A stretch of 64,000 nt of DNA from the NCBI GenBank assembly GCA_020849535.1, contig JADLGB010000032.1, positions 1-64,000 of the forward strand, written 5' to 3'. The notes below the pieces were generated by a model that worked only from the letters and a program-made list of their open reading frames with translations, made no database searches and was not told the origin of the DNA. A program made the translations under genes and the position numbers. Origin of the DNA: Candidatus Hydrogenedentota bacterium. Lineage in GTDB: Bacteria > Hydrogenedentota > Hydrogenedentia > Hydrogenedentales > SLHB01. Shown piece by piece: positions 1 through 8,504 of this stretch (within the stretch, counting starts at the first letter, position 1; each line of letters starts with the position of its first letter).

Positions 1-887
1 ACCCTTTCAGGGTAGTACGAGACGGTCTGTATACCCTGGGTAGGCCTCCGCTCCGCTTCGGCCAACCCAGGGCTTTGAGTACCTAGGCCCTTCAGGCCAT
101 GAGAGCATGGTGCGACGTCGTCCTTCAAATTCTGCGGCAGTCAGGTAGCCTCTTCACACTGCCCCTGGCTTAACAACTCGCGTGACATTCCCCCGTAGCA
201 TGTCTGGGCGGTGGGTACTGAGGCGCGTTGGTACACAAATGTCCCCTCCATGCCGGTTCGCAGTCTTAATGCGATTGCCCTGCGCATTCTGCCTTCATGG
301 AATGAACCGGGACAAATTACGCCAACTCCCTGCGTCGCCGAGTCTGGACCAATACAGAACACAACGGGATGTGGAGCGTCCAAGAGCACCGGCACTCCGG
401 CCGGCCCTTCACGACGCCAACAGCAATACTGATGCTCCTAGCGGATTGACCGTCCACAGAGATTCTCTGCCTGATTCCCGCTTCCCCGCTATCAAGCGCT
501 GATGCCACCAGGGACAACGCATACTCATTACAGGCGAGGCCCGTACTTCAGGAGCTTGGAATTTCATGCGCCGCCCCGTTGTCTATTTCGGGCAGTAGTG
601 CTATTCTTCCATGAGTACTCAATGCGTGGATCGGGGATAATCAAGGTACAGGGAACCACCACCGAGGAATGCGGCCCATGGTACCTGCTGTGGGGAACAC
701 GCCTTCGCACGACAACCCGCGCCCGCGAAGCGCGCTCCGCGGACTACCCGTAGGGATGGACTACAAGAAAAGGTTACTGTCCCCCTTTATTCCTACGAGA
801 AGTCGCACCGGATCCTGGGAGCGGCGCCCACTCCGCCGAGCCCATATGGTTAAGCAATATCGAAAGTAAACTTCACAGGGGAGCGAG
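1..887. other. Gene-free region with small inverted repeats
   Basis: No reading frame here looks like a protein; the short frames lack recognisable composition or a ribosome binding site. Small inverted repeats are visible: ACCCT/AGGGT at 1-13, and CCCTGGGT (34-41) against ACCCAGGG (65-72), extended inward by GGCC/GGCC with one mismatch between. The region may be decayed repeat DNA. The last part carries the left arm of the inverted repeat that brackets the next gene. Confidence 0.5.
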
Positions 888-1339
888 ATGGAAGCATCAA
901 AACCGAGTGTAAGATTGGAGTTACTCATCAACAACGAACGCGTAGCTATCGCTGGCCTACCAGATCGTGGTGTTCTGAACACCATCGTGAATTGGGTTCG
1001 CCGAGACCCAAAGGATGCCCCTCCGCAAGTTCGCGAAAGGCCGGGCTTCGATGCCGAAGAGTTTGCCCGAGAAGCTATCGATGTTCATCTTGGTGGCCTC
1101 GATGCCTGCACAAACGAGCATGTTCGGTGGTGCGATTGCGAACTTCAGGTGGGCGACGAGGTGACAGTTCGAGTTCTGCCACCGGGAGATTTCGACGCTC
1201 CAGCTGCAAGGTTTCGGTCTGCTTGCGGATTGCCTCGGCAGCAGGCGACCGACTCGGATGCCGGAGGAAACGACAGTTGACGTTCTTGGCTACAAGCGCG
1301 GAAGCTCTAGTACTATGGGAATAAATGGGGACAGTAACC
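772..1339. repeat. 20-bp inverted repeat bracketing a small gene
   Basis: The arm at 772-791 (GGTTACTGTCCCC then CTTTATT) and the arm at 1320-1339 are reverse complements at 19 of 20 positions. They enclose 528 bp, including the gene at 888-1280. GGGGACAGTAACC-type sequences are known as terminal or REP sequences associated with RAYT (Y1-type) transposases in several phyla, but no transposase lies between these arms. The element could be a non-autonomous relic or a chance pair of REP copies. Confidence 0.7.
888..1280 (+). CDS. Hypothetical protein, small acidic, unknown function
   Basis: Encodes 130 residues starting at ATG, with a good ribosome binding site (GGGGAG, 5 bases upstream). The predicted protein is soluble, with no signal peptide or membrane segment. 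It has a conserved-looking core: LELLINNERVAIAG near the start, WVRRDPKDAPP around residue 37, and LGGLDACTNEHVRW about residues 68-81 followed by VGDEVTVRVLPPG. The pattern LxxLINxERV...GGLD...GDEVTVRVLPPG is reminiscent of small uncharacterised proteins in Planctomycetes-like genomes, but I cannot attach a function. The gene stands alone between the arms of a 20-bp inverted repeat and is surrounded by repeat DNA, so it may belong to a mobile cassette. The C-terminal 25 residues are low in structure. Confidence 0.75.
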   Translation: MEASKPSVRLELLINNERVAIAGLPDRGVLNTIVNWVRRDPKDAPPQVRERPGFDAEEFAREAIDVHLGGLDACTNEHVRWCDCELQVGDEVTVRVLPPGDFDAPAARFRSACGLPRQQATDSDAGGNDS

Positions 1340-1412
1340 ATCTCTTGCGTTGGTTCTGTTGACTTGCTACTCTCTTGCCATGGCGAGGCAGCCGAGAGTC
1401 GTCGGCCGAGCA

Positions 1413-1468
1413 GGGACAGACACCGTGTTTCACTGCGCAGAGCCTCCGTGAAAGACGGTGTCAGTCCC
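1413..1468. repeat. GGGACAG-type long hairpin (REP-like)
   Basis: The arm at 1413-1433 (GGGACAGACACCGT then GTTTCAC) pairs with 1448-1468 at 19 of 21 positions, around a 14-base loop. The outer bases are GGGACAG/CAGTCCC. It resembles the hairpin at 17157-17215 and the arms at 772 and 1320, forming one local family of GGGACAG-ended palindromes. Confidence 0.75.
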
Positions 1469-1650
1469 GCCGTGCCGCCAACGCCGTCCTCGCCTACACC
1501 TTCCTGTCCCACCTCGTGAGCACCGTCAGCCCCGCCCTCCCCGGCCTCCTCTTCCTCCCCACCGCCTGGAAGGACTTCTTCCACCAACCACGCGCCACCC
1601 CCACGCCCGAGCCCGCCGCACCCGCCGAACTGCTCCCCGAATGAGACGAA

Positions 1651-2009
1651 GAGTTGAGACAGGATTACAGGATTGACCGGATTGGTCTCTTTCGTGTGCT
1701 TCGTGCCCTTCGTGGTGAACTCTTCAATTTGTTCGTGTCGCGGAGTCATTCCGTCAATGAAAGAAGAGTTAAGACAGGATTGCAGGATGGACACGATGAA
1801 ATGCCTTGAACTTGTGGCGTTAAATCAGAAAGAGATTGGTGGTTGTCAGCATGACACGGATGGATGCCCGCCTGCGCGGGCAAAACGGCCATGGTACGTT
1901 CGACGTTGTAGCTCAGCGTTTCTTCAATCCCACCAATCCTGTAATCCCGTCAAGGAGAATTGAATTGATCGACTTGTCTTTTTCGTGAGCTTCGTGCCCT
2001 TCGTGGTGA
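1651..2009. repeat. Dispersed repeat cluster (ACAGGATTACAGG and CTTCGTGCCCTTCGTGG)
   Basis: The segment holds ACAGGATTACAGGATTG near 1659, a second copy ACAGGATTGCAGGATGG near 1774, and an inverted copy (AATCCTGTAATCCCGTC) near 1937. Two copies of TTCGTGxGCTTCGTGCCC followed by TTCGTGGTGA lie at 1691-1718 and 1981-2009. The same motif family recurs at 43929-44140. These are non-coding repeats of a type widespread in some environmental bacteria; no mobile gene is attached. Confidence 0.7.
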
Positions 2010-2182
2010 TCTCTTCGCATTGTCCGTGCCGCGGAGTAGCCCGGACGTCGCTTTGTTCAGCCCGTGGCTGGCATGGTCCTGGTCTTTCAGGCCGCGGTTT
2101 CGAACCTCCGCCTTGCGCCGGTGTCGAACGTGTTGCAGTCAAGGACAGGCGAATTCCGGTGAACCCGATGGAGGAATTGGAA

Positions 2183-4654
2183 ATGCACATGAAACACGTA
2201 GTTCCCGCGCTGTTTGTTGCGGCGGGGGCGCTGCTCTTCTCAGGCTTAGCGCTGGCCGAGGACCGGGGAATCGCTCCCGGCGGCTGCGTCATCGTGACGG
2301 ACCCCGACGGGAATCCCCAAGGCCAGTGCCCGTTGGAACATACGGATGTGCAGGTGGACATCGCGGGGTTCCTGGCGCGGGTGACCCTGACCCAACGCTT
2401 CGGAAACCCGTTTACGGAGGCCATCGAGGCGGTCTACACGTTCCCGATGTCGGATCGCGCGGCGGTCGACTCGATGACGATGAAGGTGGGCAGCCGGGTC
2501 ATCACGGGCCTGATCAAGGAGCGCGAAGAAGCCCAGCGGATCTACCAGCAGGCTCGTGACGCGGGCCAGCGAGCCAGCCTGCTCGACCAGGAACGGCCCA
2601 ATATCTTCACCCAGGCCGTGGCGAACATCCAGCCGGGGGAGACGATTGAAATCACGATCTCCTACGTCGAGTATCTGAAATACGAGGCGGGCGAATACGA
2701 GTTCTCGTTTCCCATGGTGGTGGGTCCACGCTACGTCCCCGGCGGACCGCAGCCCCTCCCGGTTGAACCCATGGACCAGGATGCAGGCGGTGTGAAATCC
2801 GAGACTTTCCCACGTCCGATTCGCCGGCCGGTACCTGTGCCGCAACCCCAAGTACCTGATGCGGGCCGCATTACTCCCCCCGTTACCCCGGAAGGCACCC
2901 GCGCTGGTCATGACATCTCGTTGACCGTGAATCTGGATGCCGGACTGGCCATCCGCGATATCGAGTCAGTGCAACACGAGGTGCAGGTAGATACAGAGAG
3001 TCCATCGCGCGCGGTGGTTCGCCTCGCCAACCGCATGGAAATCCCGAACCGGGATTTTATCCTCAAGTATAGGGTCGCGGGAGAAGCCATCGGCGACGCG
3101 GTCATCACTCATGCCGGGAAGCAAGGGGGCTTTGTCAGCTTGATCCTCCAGCCGCCGGACCGCGTTACTTCGGACATGATCACCCCCAAGGAGATAATCT
3201 TCGTGATCGACTCGAGCGGGTCCATGCGCGGGTTCCCGATCGAGAAGGCCAAGCAGTCGATGCGGATGTGCATCGAGGGAATGAACCCCCATGACACGTT
3301 CAATCTGGTGTCGTTCTCGGGCGGGTTGGGCTACTGCTTCGACCGCAGCGTGCCCAATACGCGCGAAAACCGCCAGAAGGCGCTGGATTACCTCGCAAAC
3401 CTCGAGGGTAGCGGCGGCACGGAGATGATGCCGGCGATCCAGGCGGCGTTGTCAGGCCAAGATGATGAACGGGTCCGTATCGTGTGCTTCATGACCGACG
3501 GGTTCATCGGGAACGATATGGCAATCCTCGACGCCATCCAGCGGAACGCCGGGACCGCCCGGGTGTTTGCCTTCGGTATTGGCAGTTCCGTCAACCGCTT
3601 CCTCATCGAGGGCATGGCCCGCGCGGGACGCGGCGCTTCCGAAGTGATCACCTTGGAATCGGATGGCGACAAAGCGGCGGAGCGCTTCCATGAGCGCATC
3701 CAGAACCCGCTGTTGACCGATATTTCTATCGATTTCGGCGGTTTGGACGTCTACGACGTGTATCCAGACCCGGACGCAATACCAGACTTGTTCTCGGCAC
3801 AGCCCTTGGTCTTGACCGGGCGCTACCGCCGCGGCGGGGATGGCGTAATCACGGTTCGCGGCGAGACCTCCAGCGGCGCGTTCGAGCGTGAGGTGCGGGT
3901 GTCCCTGCCCGCCACGGAGCCCGAAAATGACGTGGTGGCGAGCTTGTGGGCACGCCAGCACGTGCAGTACTTGATGGAGCAGGACTGGCTGGGCATCCAG
4001 CAGGGCCGTCCCGATACCAGTATCAAGAAGGCGATTACCGAAACCGGCCTGGAGTTCTCGTTGGTCACCCAGTTCACGAGCTTCGTGGCCGTGGAAGAGC
4101 GGGTCGTCACTGAAGGTGGCCGCCCCCGGACGGTCCAGGTGCCGGTCGAGATGCCTGACGGCGTCAGCTACGAAGGTGTCTTCGGCTCGCAGGCTGACTC
4201 TATGAGCAAGAGCGCTCGCCTCGCTCCTATGGCGGCGGCCGTGCCGCAGTCGGCGGCGGGAAGTGTAGAAGGCGTGCGCATGATGGAGAGGGCCAAACCC
4301 GAACCGCCTGCACGGCAGATACAGCGGGAGCCGATGCCTAATCGGGCGCCGGTAGCGGCAGACAAAGACGAAAGCATGTCCAAGCTGTCGGTCGAACTCC
4401 GTAACCTGCCAGCCAACGCTGCGGACGGACGCTATGCCGACGGCGCGTTGACCGTGCGTAACGGCATGGTCGAGGTGTTCGTGGAACTGAAAGAGCTGAA
4501 CGAAGATACCCTGAAGGCGCTCAAGGACTTGGGAGCGAAGATCATCGCCGAGCGCCGCGCCGCTAAGATGGTGCATCTGTCCATCCGGGTTAGTGACTTG
4601 AAGAAGCTGGCGGCCCTGGAGTTCGTGGTGAGCGTGAAGCCTCCAGTCTTCTGA
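2183..4654 (+). CDS. Secreted VIT and von Willebrand A domain protein
   Basis: Encodes 823 residues. I start at ATG 2183 because GGAGGA lies 7 bases upstream and a clean signal peptide follows (MHMKHVVPALF through SGLALA-ED, cut near residue 27). A VIT domain fills about residues 35-190 (LARVTLTQRFGNPF, AVYTFPMSDRAAVDS, RASLLDQERPNIF). A VWA domain follows at about 335-520 with an intact MIDAS: DSSGS at 343-347, the Thr of GGTEM, and Asp of FMTDGF. The family (inter-alpha-trypsin inhibitor heavy-chain-like; some are labelled marine proteobacterial sortase target) acts outside the cytoplasm in metal-dependent protein binding. There is no LPxTG-type tail and no sortase nearby. The C-terminus holds a Pro/Arg linker and about 90 residues of unknown fold. 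The gene appears monocistronic and is followed by a strong hairpin. Confidence 0.9.
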   Translation: MHMKHVVPALFVAAGALLFSGLALAEDRGIAPGGCVIVTDPDGNPQGQCPLEHTDVQVDIAGFLARVTLTQRFGNPFTEAIEAVYTFPMSDRAAVDSMTMKVGSRVITGLIKEREEAQRIYQQARDAGQRASLLDQERPNIFTQAVANIQPGETIEITISYVEYLKYEAGEYEFSFPMVVGPRYVPGGPQPLPVEPMDQDAGGVKSETFPRPIRRPVPVPQPQVPDAGRITPPVTPEGTRAGHDISLTVNLDAGLAIRDIESVQHEVQVDTESPSRAVVRLANRMEIPNRDFILKYRVAGEAIGDAVITHAGKQGGFVSLILQPPDRVTSDMITPKEIIFVIDSSGSMRGFPIEKAKQSMRMCIEGMNPHDTFNLVSFSGGLGYCFDRSVPNTRENRQKALDYLANLEGSGGTEMMPAIQAALSGQDDERVRIVCFMTDGFIGNDMAILDAIQRNAGTARVFAFGIGSSVNRFLIEGMARAGRGASEVITLESDGDKAAERFHERIQNPLLTDISIDFGGLDVYDVYPDPDAIPDLFSAQPLVLTGRYRRGGDGVITVRGETSSGAFEREVRVSLPATEPENDVVASLWARQHVQYLMEQDWLGIQQGRPDTSIKKAITETGLEFSLVTQFTSFVAVEERVVTEGGRPRTVQVPVEMPDGVSYEGVFGSQADSMSKSARLAPMAAAVPQSAAGSVEGVRMMERAKPEPPARQIQREPMPNRAPVAADKDESMSKLSVELRNLPANAADGRYADGALTVRNGMVEVFVELKELNEDTLKALKDLGAKIIAERRAAKMVHLSIRVSDLKKLAALEFVVSVKPPVF

Positions 4655-4682
4655 AACTCCGGTTGACTCTATTGGAAAGAGA

Positions 4683-4715
4683 GAAGCGGCCCCGAGGACC
4701 ATACGGGGCCGCTTC
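4683..4715. terminator. Bidirectional hairpin terminator
   Basis: A perfect 12-bp stem (GAAGCGGCCCCG against CGGGGCCGCTTC) with a 9-base loop lies between the convergent VIT/VWA and RlpA-like genes. There is no long T-run, so termination strength is uncertain. Confidence 0.65.
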
Positions 4716-4756
4716 ACATCTTCGCTTAGTCGCTTTTCGAGTTAGTGCTTGGGGCG

Positions 4757-5122
4757 CTAGTTTGTTGCAACTGCCTGCGGTGGAACGTTTTGTCCCAGTC
4801 CGTAGACGGTCACCTGGATAGTTCCGGATGTCGCGCACAGTTTGCGCATCGCCGCTTTTGATAGGTCTATGACGCGGCCTTTGGCGAAGGGTCCGCGGTC
4901 GTTTAGCCGGCAGACAACCGACTTTCCGTTGTCAGCAACAATCAGGTAGTAGGAGCCGAATTCACCCACGGGCATGGCGCACGTAAGTTCTTTATCATCA
5001 AGAACTTCACCCGATGCCGTGACCAAGCTGCTGCTGGCCACTGTGTAGTACGACGCCATGCCCTGGGTTATCGGCTGAAGGGGCTGATGCGACAACAGCA
5101 TCAGCGCCAAAACTTCAAACAT
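4757..5122 (-). CDS. RlpA-like double-psi beta-barrel protein
   Basis: Encodes 121 residues from ATG 5122, chosen because AAGGAGG lies 8 bases upstream; an ATG further upstream has no such site. The N-terminal stretch (MFEVLALMLLSHQP) is a short hydrophobic lead. MASYYT opens a double-psi beta-barrel of the RlpA type, with LTCAMPVGEFGSYYLI, CRLNDRGPF and GRVIDLSKAAMRKLC as hallmarks. RlpA proteins act in the envelope on or near peptidoglycan; some cleave naked glycan strands. No SPOR domain is present, so this is a minimal form. The catalytic Asp of the family fits NDRGPF. It is a single gene, convergent with the VIT/VWA gene across the shared hairpin. Confidence 0.85.
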   Translation of the reverse strand: MFEVLALMLLSHQPLQPITQGMASYYTVASSSLVTASGEVLDDKELTCAMPVGEFGSYYLIVADNGKSVVCRLNDRGPFAKGRVIDLSKAAMRKLCATSGTIQVTVYGLGQNVPPQAVATN

Positions 5123-5256
5123 AGCCGAAGCCTCCTTCTCTGGTCCTTTGGCACTATGTCCATTGGGGAGATTCGCAGCCCCAAGCATCGGTAGCCGGAA
5201 GCATAGACCGATTCGTCAAGCCATGTCAAACCCGTTTGTCAAGGGGGGAGGGGGGG

Positions 5257-7332
5257 TCAAGAGCCAGGGGCCAGGGTGACCAGGGCGTAGGCGTTCGGGG
5301 CAAGGTGGAGACGGATGACGGTGCCCGCCGCGCTCGAATCCACTTCCGAGGTGACGCCGGAGAGTTCTTCGTTGGCTACGAAGCGGTCTGGAAGATGAAG
5401 CGCGGCTCGATCTAGCTGGAGGATCACGTTCTGCTCCAGGGACGACGGGTTGTGGAGCGTGAAGGCGAGGTCGCCGGTTGCGCCGTCCCCCCAACGCTCG
5501 ATGCGGATCTCCCCAGGAGTGGCCGCAGCGTACGGAACCGGACGCCACCCTGCCTTGTCTAGGCGGCGGATCAACGGTACATAGCGCTTGAAGAGCGGGC
5601 GATCCCGGTTGTACCACTCGGGATTTGAAAAGTACGGGACGCTGGCGCCGGTATGGCCGTGGAACATGCTGGGGTAGCAGCCGTAGAAGAGGGCGCGCTG
5701 GAAGTACTCCTCCATATGGGATGCGTCATTGAAATCGTTGTTCATGAGCAGCAGGTAGGGACGCGGACCCGCTAAGGCACGCAGATAAAGGAACTGCTCG
5801 TCTGGGACGGGGAGCCAGGCACCATCCTGAAACCAGCCGTATTCCATGCCCGGAATGTCGATGAAAGGCGCAAGCTGCCAAAGCCGATGAAAGGCGCCAT
5901 TGCCCATGAGGGTCATGCCGCGGGCATGGAGCTGGGCCGCCAAATCCTCGACGAAGGAGCAGGTACCCCAGAAATTCATGAGGCAGACCCGCTGGGTGTC
6001 GTGGTGAAAGGTCAGTGGGTAGCGGCTGACGCGCCAGTGGTCCTTCCGGTAGTTGCGCAAGACGCCCCAGCCCTCCATTGAATCGACGTAGACACCGTCC
6101 AGACCGGTGGTGGGATGCCCGTTCCAGCCGAGGGCGCGGGACAGCTCGGTCATTTCGTGGCTGGCCTTGCTGGGCCAGCCAGGGTAGGAACTGGAGCTGA
6201 CAGCCGGATCGGCATTCACTCCGAATGGGGCGTCTTTGGTCCACGCGATGGGGTCAAGGTAGAGGTCGAGGCGACCGTCTTCCCGTTCGATCCCGCTGAC
6301 GAGGGTTGCCTGCGCCTTGCGGTCGCCGGCGGCGGCGTCCTCCTGGAGCTGGGCGAGGTAGGAGTCGTGGGTGGGCTCTACGTTCCCACGGAGCGTGCGC
6401 CAGTTGGTTTGAGGCTCCACGTAGACGTAGCTCGCGACTCCGAGTTGCTCGTCGGCCGCAATGGTGCCGAGGGCATTTGGGGCCACTTCGCGGAAAGCAA
6501 ACCCGAAATCCTCGGGGTGGTCGATGCTGCTGAGGTCCGTAAAAGGCATCCAGATGCCGCCCTCGCCGATTCTTCGCCTGAAAGCCTCTGTGTAAAGCTC
6601 GTAGTAACGGGTGAGGGCCTGGCGGAAGGCCCACTCGGGAGGAACCTCGAAAAGGAGCACCTCGGCGTCGGCGCAGGAAGGAAAGCGCCCGGGGACTGGC
6701 GAGAGGCCAAAGTCGAACTCGGCGCGCAGTTCGCGGGCGGGACCGTCGTAGCGGAAACGGACCATGCGCGCGGGTTGGAGCGGCACGGCCAAGCAGAGGG
6801 CCGTCTGGGAATTCGAGATCACGGCCAAGGGGTAGTACGACGCGTAGACCGGCTGGGCGTGGTACCACTCGACGAGATTCTCGTAAACCTGGTCCGATTT
6901 GATAGTGCGTTGGCGCTCGGGGTCGTCCCACCAGGTCCAGCCTTCGGCGTCGAGGGGCATGCAGAGAGCCATGACCACGGCGCGTTCGGAGCCGGAGGTA
7001 TCGCGGACAGTGCAATGCGAGCGCGAGACGGAGTCGCGCACCTGGGTGTTGGGGGTGAGGGTGAGGTCGAGGCCGGCTACGGCGGCCGTGGGATGGGAAT
7101 TATGGGAGTTATGGGAAGTATGGGAATCATGGGAGGCGTCCCCTGCGGGGACGAAGGGAGACTGGGCTTCTGCGGGGCGCACGCGCCACTCGGGCTTGGC
7201 CGAGATTGCGGCGAATGGGGCGTCTGCTGAAACGATGATTAAGGCACGGGGGCATAGGGCTAGGAGGAGAAGAAGACCGGCGATCCTTGCTGCCGAAGAC
7301 CGGGCAGGCCCCAAGGGAAATGAACGGACCAT
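5257..7332 (-). CDS. Secreted glycoside-hydrolase-like protein
   Basis: Encodes 691 residues from ATG 7332, with AGGAG 9 bases upstream. The frame stays open far upstream, but that part is antisense to the next gene. A signal peptide is evident (LLLLLALCPRALIIVSADA). A Ser-His-rich linker follows, encoded by 9-bp tandem repeats. The body looks like a beta-sandwich domain followed by a TIM-barrel hydrolase: GLDGVYVDSMEGWG is a typical barrel strand with acidic residues, and RDRPLFKRYVPLIRRL and a C-terminal beta domain follow. No specific family can be named; DUF6259-like or related glycosidase groups are candidates. It lies divergent from the fumarylacetoacetate-hydrolase-family gene, 210 bases away. 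A role in glycan breakdown is inference. Confidence 0.75.
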   Translation of the reverse strand: MVRSFPLGPARSSAARIAGLLLLLALCPRALIIVSADAPFAAISAKPEWRVRPAEAQSPFVPAGDASHDSHTSHNSHNSHPTAAVAGLDLTLTPNTQVRDSVSRSHCTVRDTSGSERAVVMALCMPLDAEGWTWWDDPERQRTIKSDQVYENLVEWYHAQPVYASYYPLAVISNSQTALCLAVPLQPARMVRFRYDGPARELRAEFDFGLSPVPGRFPSCADAEVLLFEVPPEWAFRQALTRYYELYTEAFRRRIGEGGIWMPFTDLSSIDHPEDFGFAFREVAPNALGTIAADEQLGVASYVYVEPQTNWRTLRGNVEPTHDSYLAQLQEDAAAGDRKAQATLVSGIEREDGRLDLYLDPIAWTKDAPFGVNADPAVSSSSYPGWPSKASHEMTELSRALGWNGHPTTGLDGVYVDSMEGWGVLRNYRKDHWRVSRYPLTFHHDTQRVCLMNFWGTCSFVEDLAAQLHARGMTLMGNGAFHRLWQLAPFIDIPGMEYGWFQDGAWLPVPDEQFLYLRALAGPRPYLLLMNNDFNDASHMEEYFQRALFYGCYPSMFHGHTGASVPYFSNPEWYNRDRPLFKRYVPLIRRLDKAGWRPVPYAAATPGEIRIERWGDGATGDLAFTLHNPSSLEQNVILQLDRAALHLPDRFVANEELSGVTSEVDSSAAGTVIRLHLAPNAYALVTLAPGS
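7093..7137. repeat. Five tandem 9-bp repeats inside a coding region
   Basis: ATGGGAATT, ATGGGAGTT, ATGGGAAGT, ATGGGAATC and ATGGGAGGC follow each other without gaps. On the coding (minus) strand each unit gives one Ser-His-X tripeptide, making a SHDSHTSHNSHNSH linker just after the signal peptide. Length change by units of 9 would keep the frame. Confidence 0.9.
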
Positions 7333-7542
7333 CGTACGAGACTCCTTCATGCTTCCAAGCGGTTTCAAGGAGCGATTATTGGGCCGTGGCGCTCTTCTGG
7401 GGCGGCAGATGCGCACCCGTGTATCGAGCGGGCAGATCGGCAACACGGGAGTCCCCGATAGCTCCGTCCCATCCACGTGGAGAGCCCCCTCCGGATTTGC
7501 TAGGATAGCTTCCCACGGGATCGCAATAAAGGGGAATGCATC

Positions 7543-8487
7543 ATGCGGATTTGCCGATTTGAACACGAGGACCGCGAACAAGCCGGTTTCTACTATGACA
7601 CGAAGGTCGTTCCTGTTGCGCAAGCCGTGGCGGCATGCGAGCAGCGCTCGCAGCAGCGGCACGCGTTGCCGGAGGGATCCAACCTGCTGCCCTTCCTGCC
7701 CGGAGGGCCGCATTACGCGGAGGCCAAGGCGGTGGCGGAGTGGCTCGACAAGAACGTGGACGGCGTCCATGCGATTGATGCGGGCGCCATTCGCCTGCTG
7801 GCGCCGTTTCCCCAGCCCCCGAAGATCTTCCTGCTGGCGGGCAACTATGCCGCGCATATCGAGGAGGGCGGGGAGATCGCGGTGGAACGCGCGAAGACTT
7901 TCCCCTACGTGTTCATGAAGCCGGCGACCACCGTCAATCACCCCGGCGCCCCGGTGCCGATTCCGCGCGTATCGCCGGACCATATCGATTGGGAGGCCGA
8001 ACTGGCGGTGGTAATTGGCAAGCGCGCGCGACATGTGAAAGAAGCGGACGCGTTGAACTACGTCGCGGGCTACACGGTCATTAACGACATTTCGGACCGC
8101 AAATACACGCCGAATCCCGGTCGCTCGCAACGGCCCAAGGACGAGTTCTTCGACTGGCTCCATGGCAAATGGCACGACGGGTTCTGTCCGATGGGGCCCT
8201 GCGTGATATCCGCCGATGCGGTTGCGGACCCGCAGAAACTGCATGTCACGCTGAAGTTGAACGGCGAGATCAAACAGGACGCTACCACGGCTCTTCAAGT
8301 CTATCCGGTGGCGGCCGTCATCGAGTTCATCACGCAGTCCGTGACGTTGGAACCGGGGGACATCATCTCGACGGGGACACCGGCGGGCGTGGGCTTCCCC
8401 ACGGGCACGTTCTTGAAACCCGGCGATGTGGTGGAAGCCGCAATCGACGGCATAGGCATCCTCAAAAACACGATGGTCGCGGAGTAA
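7543..8487 (+). CDS. Fumarylacetoacetate hydrolase family protein
   Basis: Encodes 314 residues from ATG 7543, with GGGGAA about 8 bases upstream. Family motifs are clear: PPKIFLLAGNYAAH, YVFMKPATTVNHPGAP, IDWEAELAVVIG (metal-binding Glu pair, about residues 150-154), GYTVINDISDR and the C-terminal STGTPAGVG. The family cleaves or hydrates beta-diketo-acids using Mg2+ or Ca2+; sugar-acid versions act on 2,4-diketo-3-deoxy acids. A link to uronate or deoxy-sugar catabolism would suit the neighbouring polysaccharide genes but is inference. A TGC-TAGGAT sequence at 7498-7506 could be an extended -10. It is convergent with the heparinase-like gene, 17 bases away. Confidence 0.9.
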   Translation: MRICRFEHEDREQAGFYYDTKVVPVAQAVAACEQRSQQRHALPEGSNLLPFLPGGPHYAEAKAVAEWLDKNVDGVHAIDAGAIRLLAPFPQPPKIFLLAGNYAAHIEEGGEIAVERAKTFPYVFMKPATTVNHPGAPVPIPRVSPDHIDWEAELAVVIGKRARHVKEADALNYVAGYTVINDISDRKYTPNPGRSQRPKDEFFDWLHGKWHDGFCPMGPCVISADAVADPQKLHVTLKLNGEIKQDATTALQVYPVAAVIEFITQSVTLEPGDIISTGTPAGVGFPTGTFLKPGDVVEAAIDGIGILKNTMVAE

Positions 8488-8504
8488 TAACAGGGACGCT
8501 GGTT

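Larger units (their letters stand above)
1281..2182. other. Gene-free, repeat-rich region
   Basis: About 900 bases without a credible gene. It contains the right arm of the 20-bp inverted repeat, a long GGGACAG-type hairpin, a C-rich stretch at roughly 1490-1640 whose frames give only Pro/Arg/Ala-rich peptides, and copies of two dispersed repeats. The frame open from 1985 is an upstream extension of the VIT/VWA gene through repeat DNA, not part of the protein. Confidence 0.6.

Noticed and set aside
1075..1794. 239-residue minus-strand open frame
   Set aside because: Overlaps the small plus-strand gene, the REP hairpin and dispersed repeats; Glu/Gly-rich low-complexity translation.
2080..2120. 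tRNA T-arm-like sequence (GTTTCGAACC)
   Set aside because: No matching acceptor, D or anticodon arms around it.
3452..4717. 421-residue open frame antisense to the VIT/VWA gene
   Set aside because: Composition is Arg/His-rich as expected from the complement of a GC-rich gene; no ribosome binding site or family match. The sense frame has clear domains.
7093..7137. Possible CRISPR or satellite array
   Set aside because: Only five 9-bp units with no spacers, inside a coding region and in frame.
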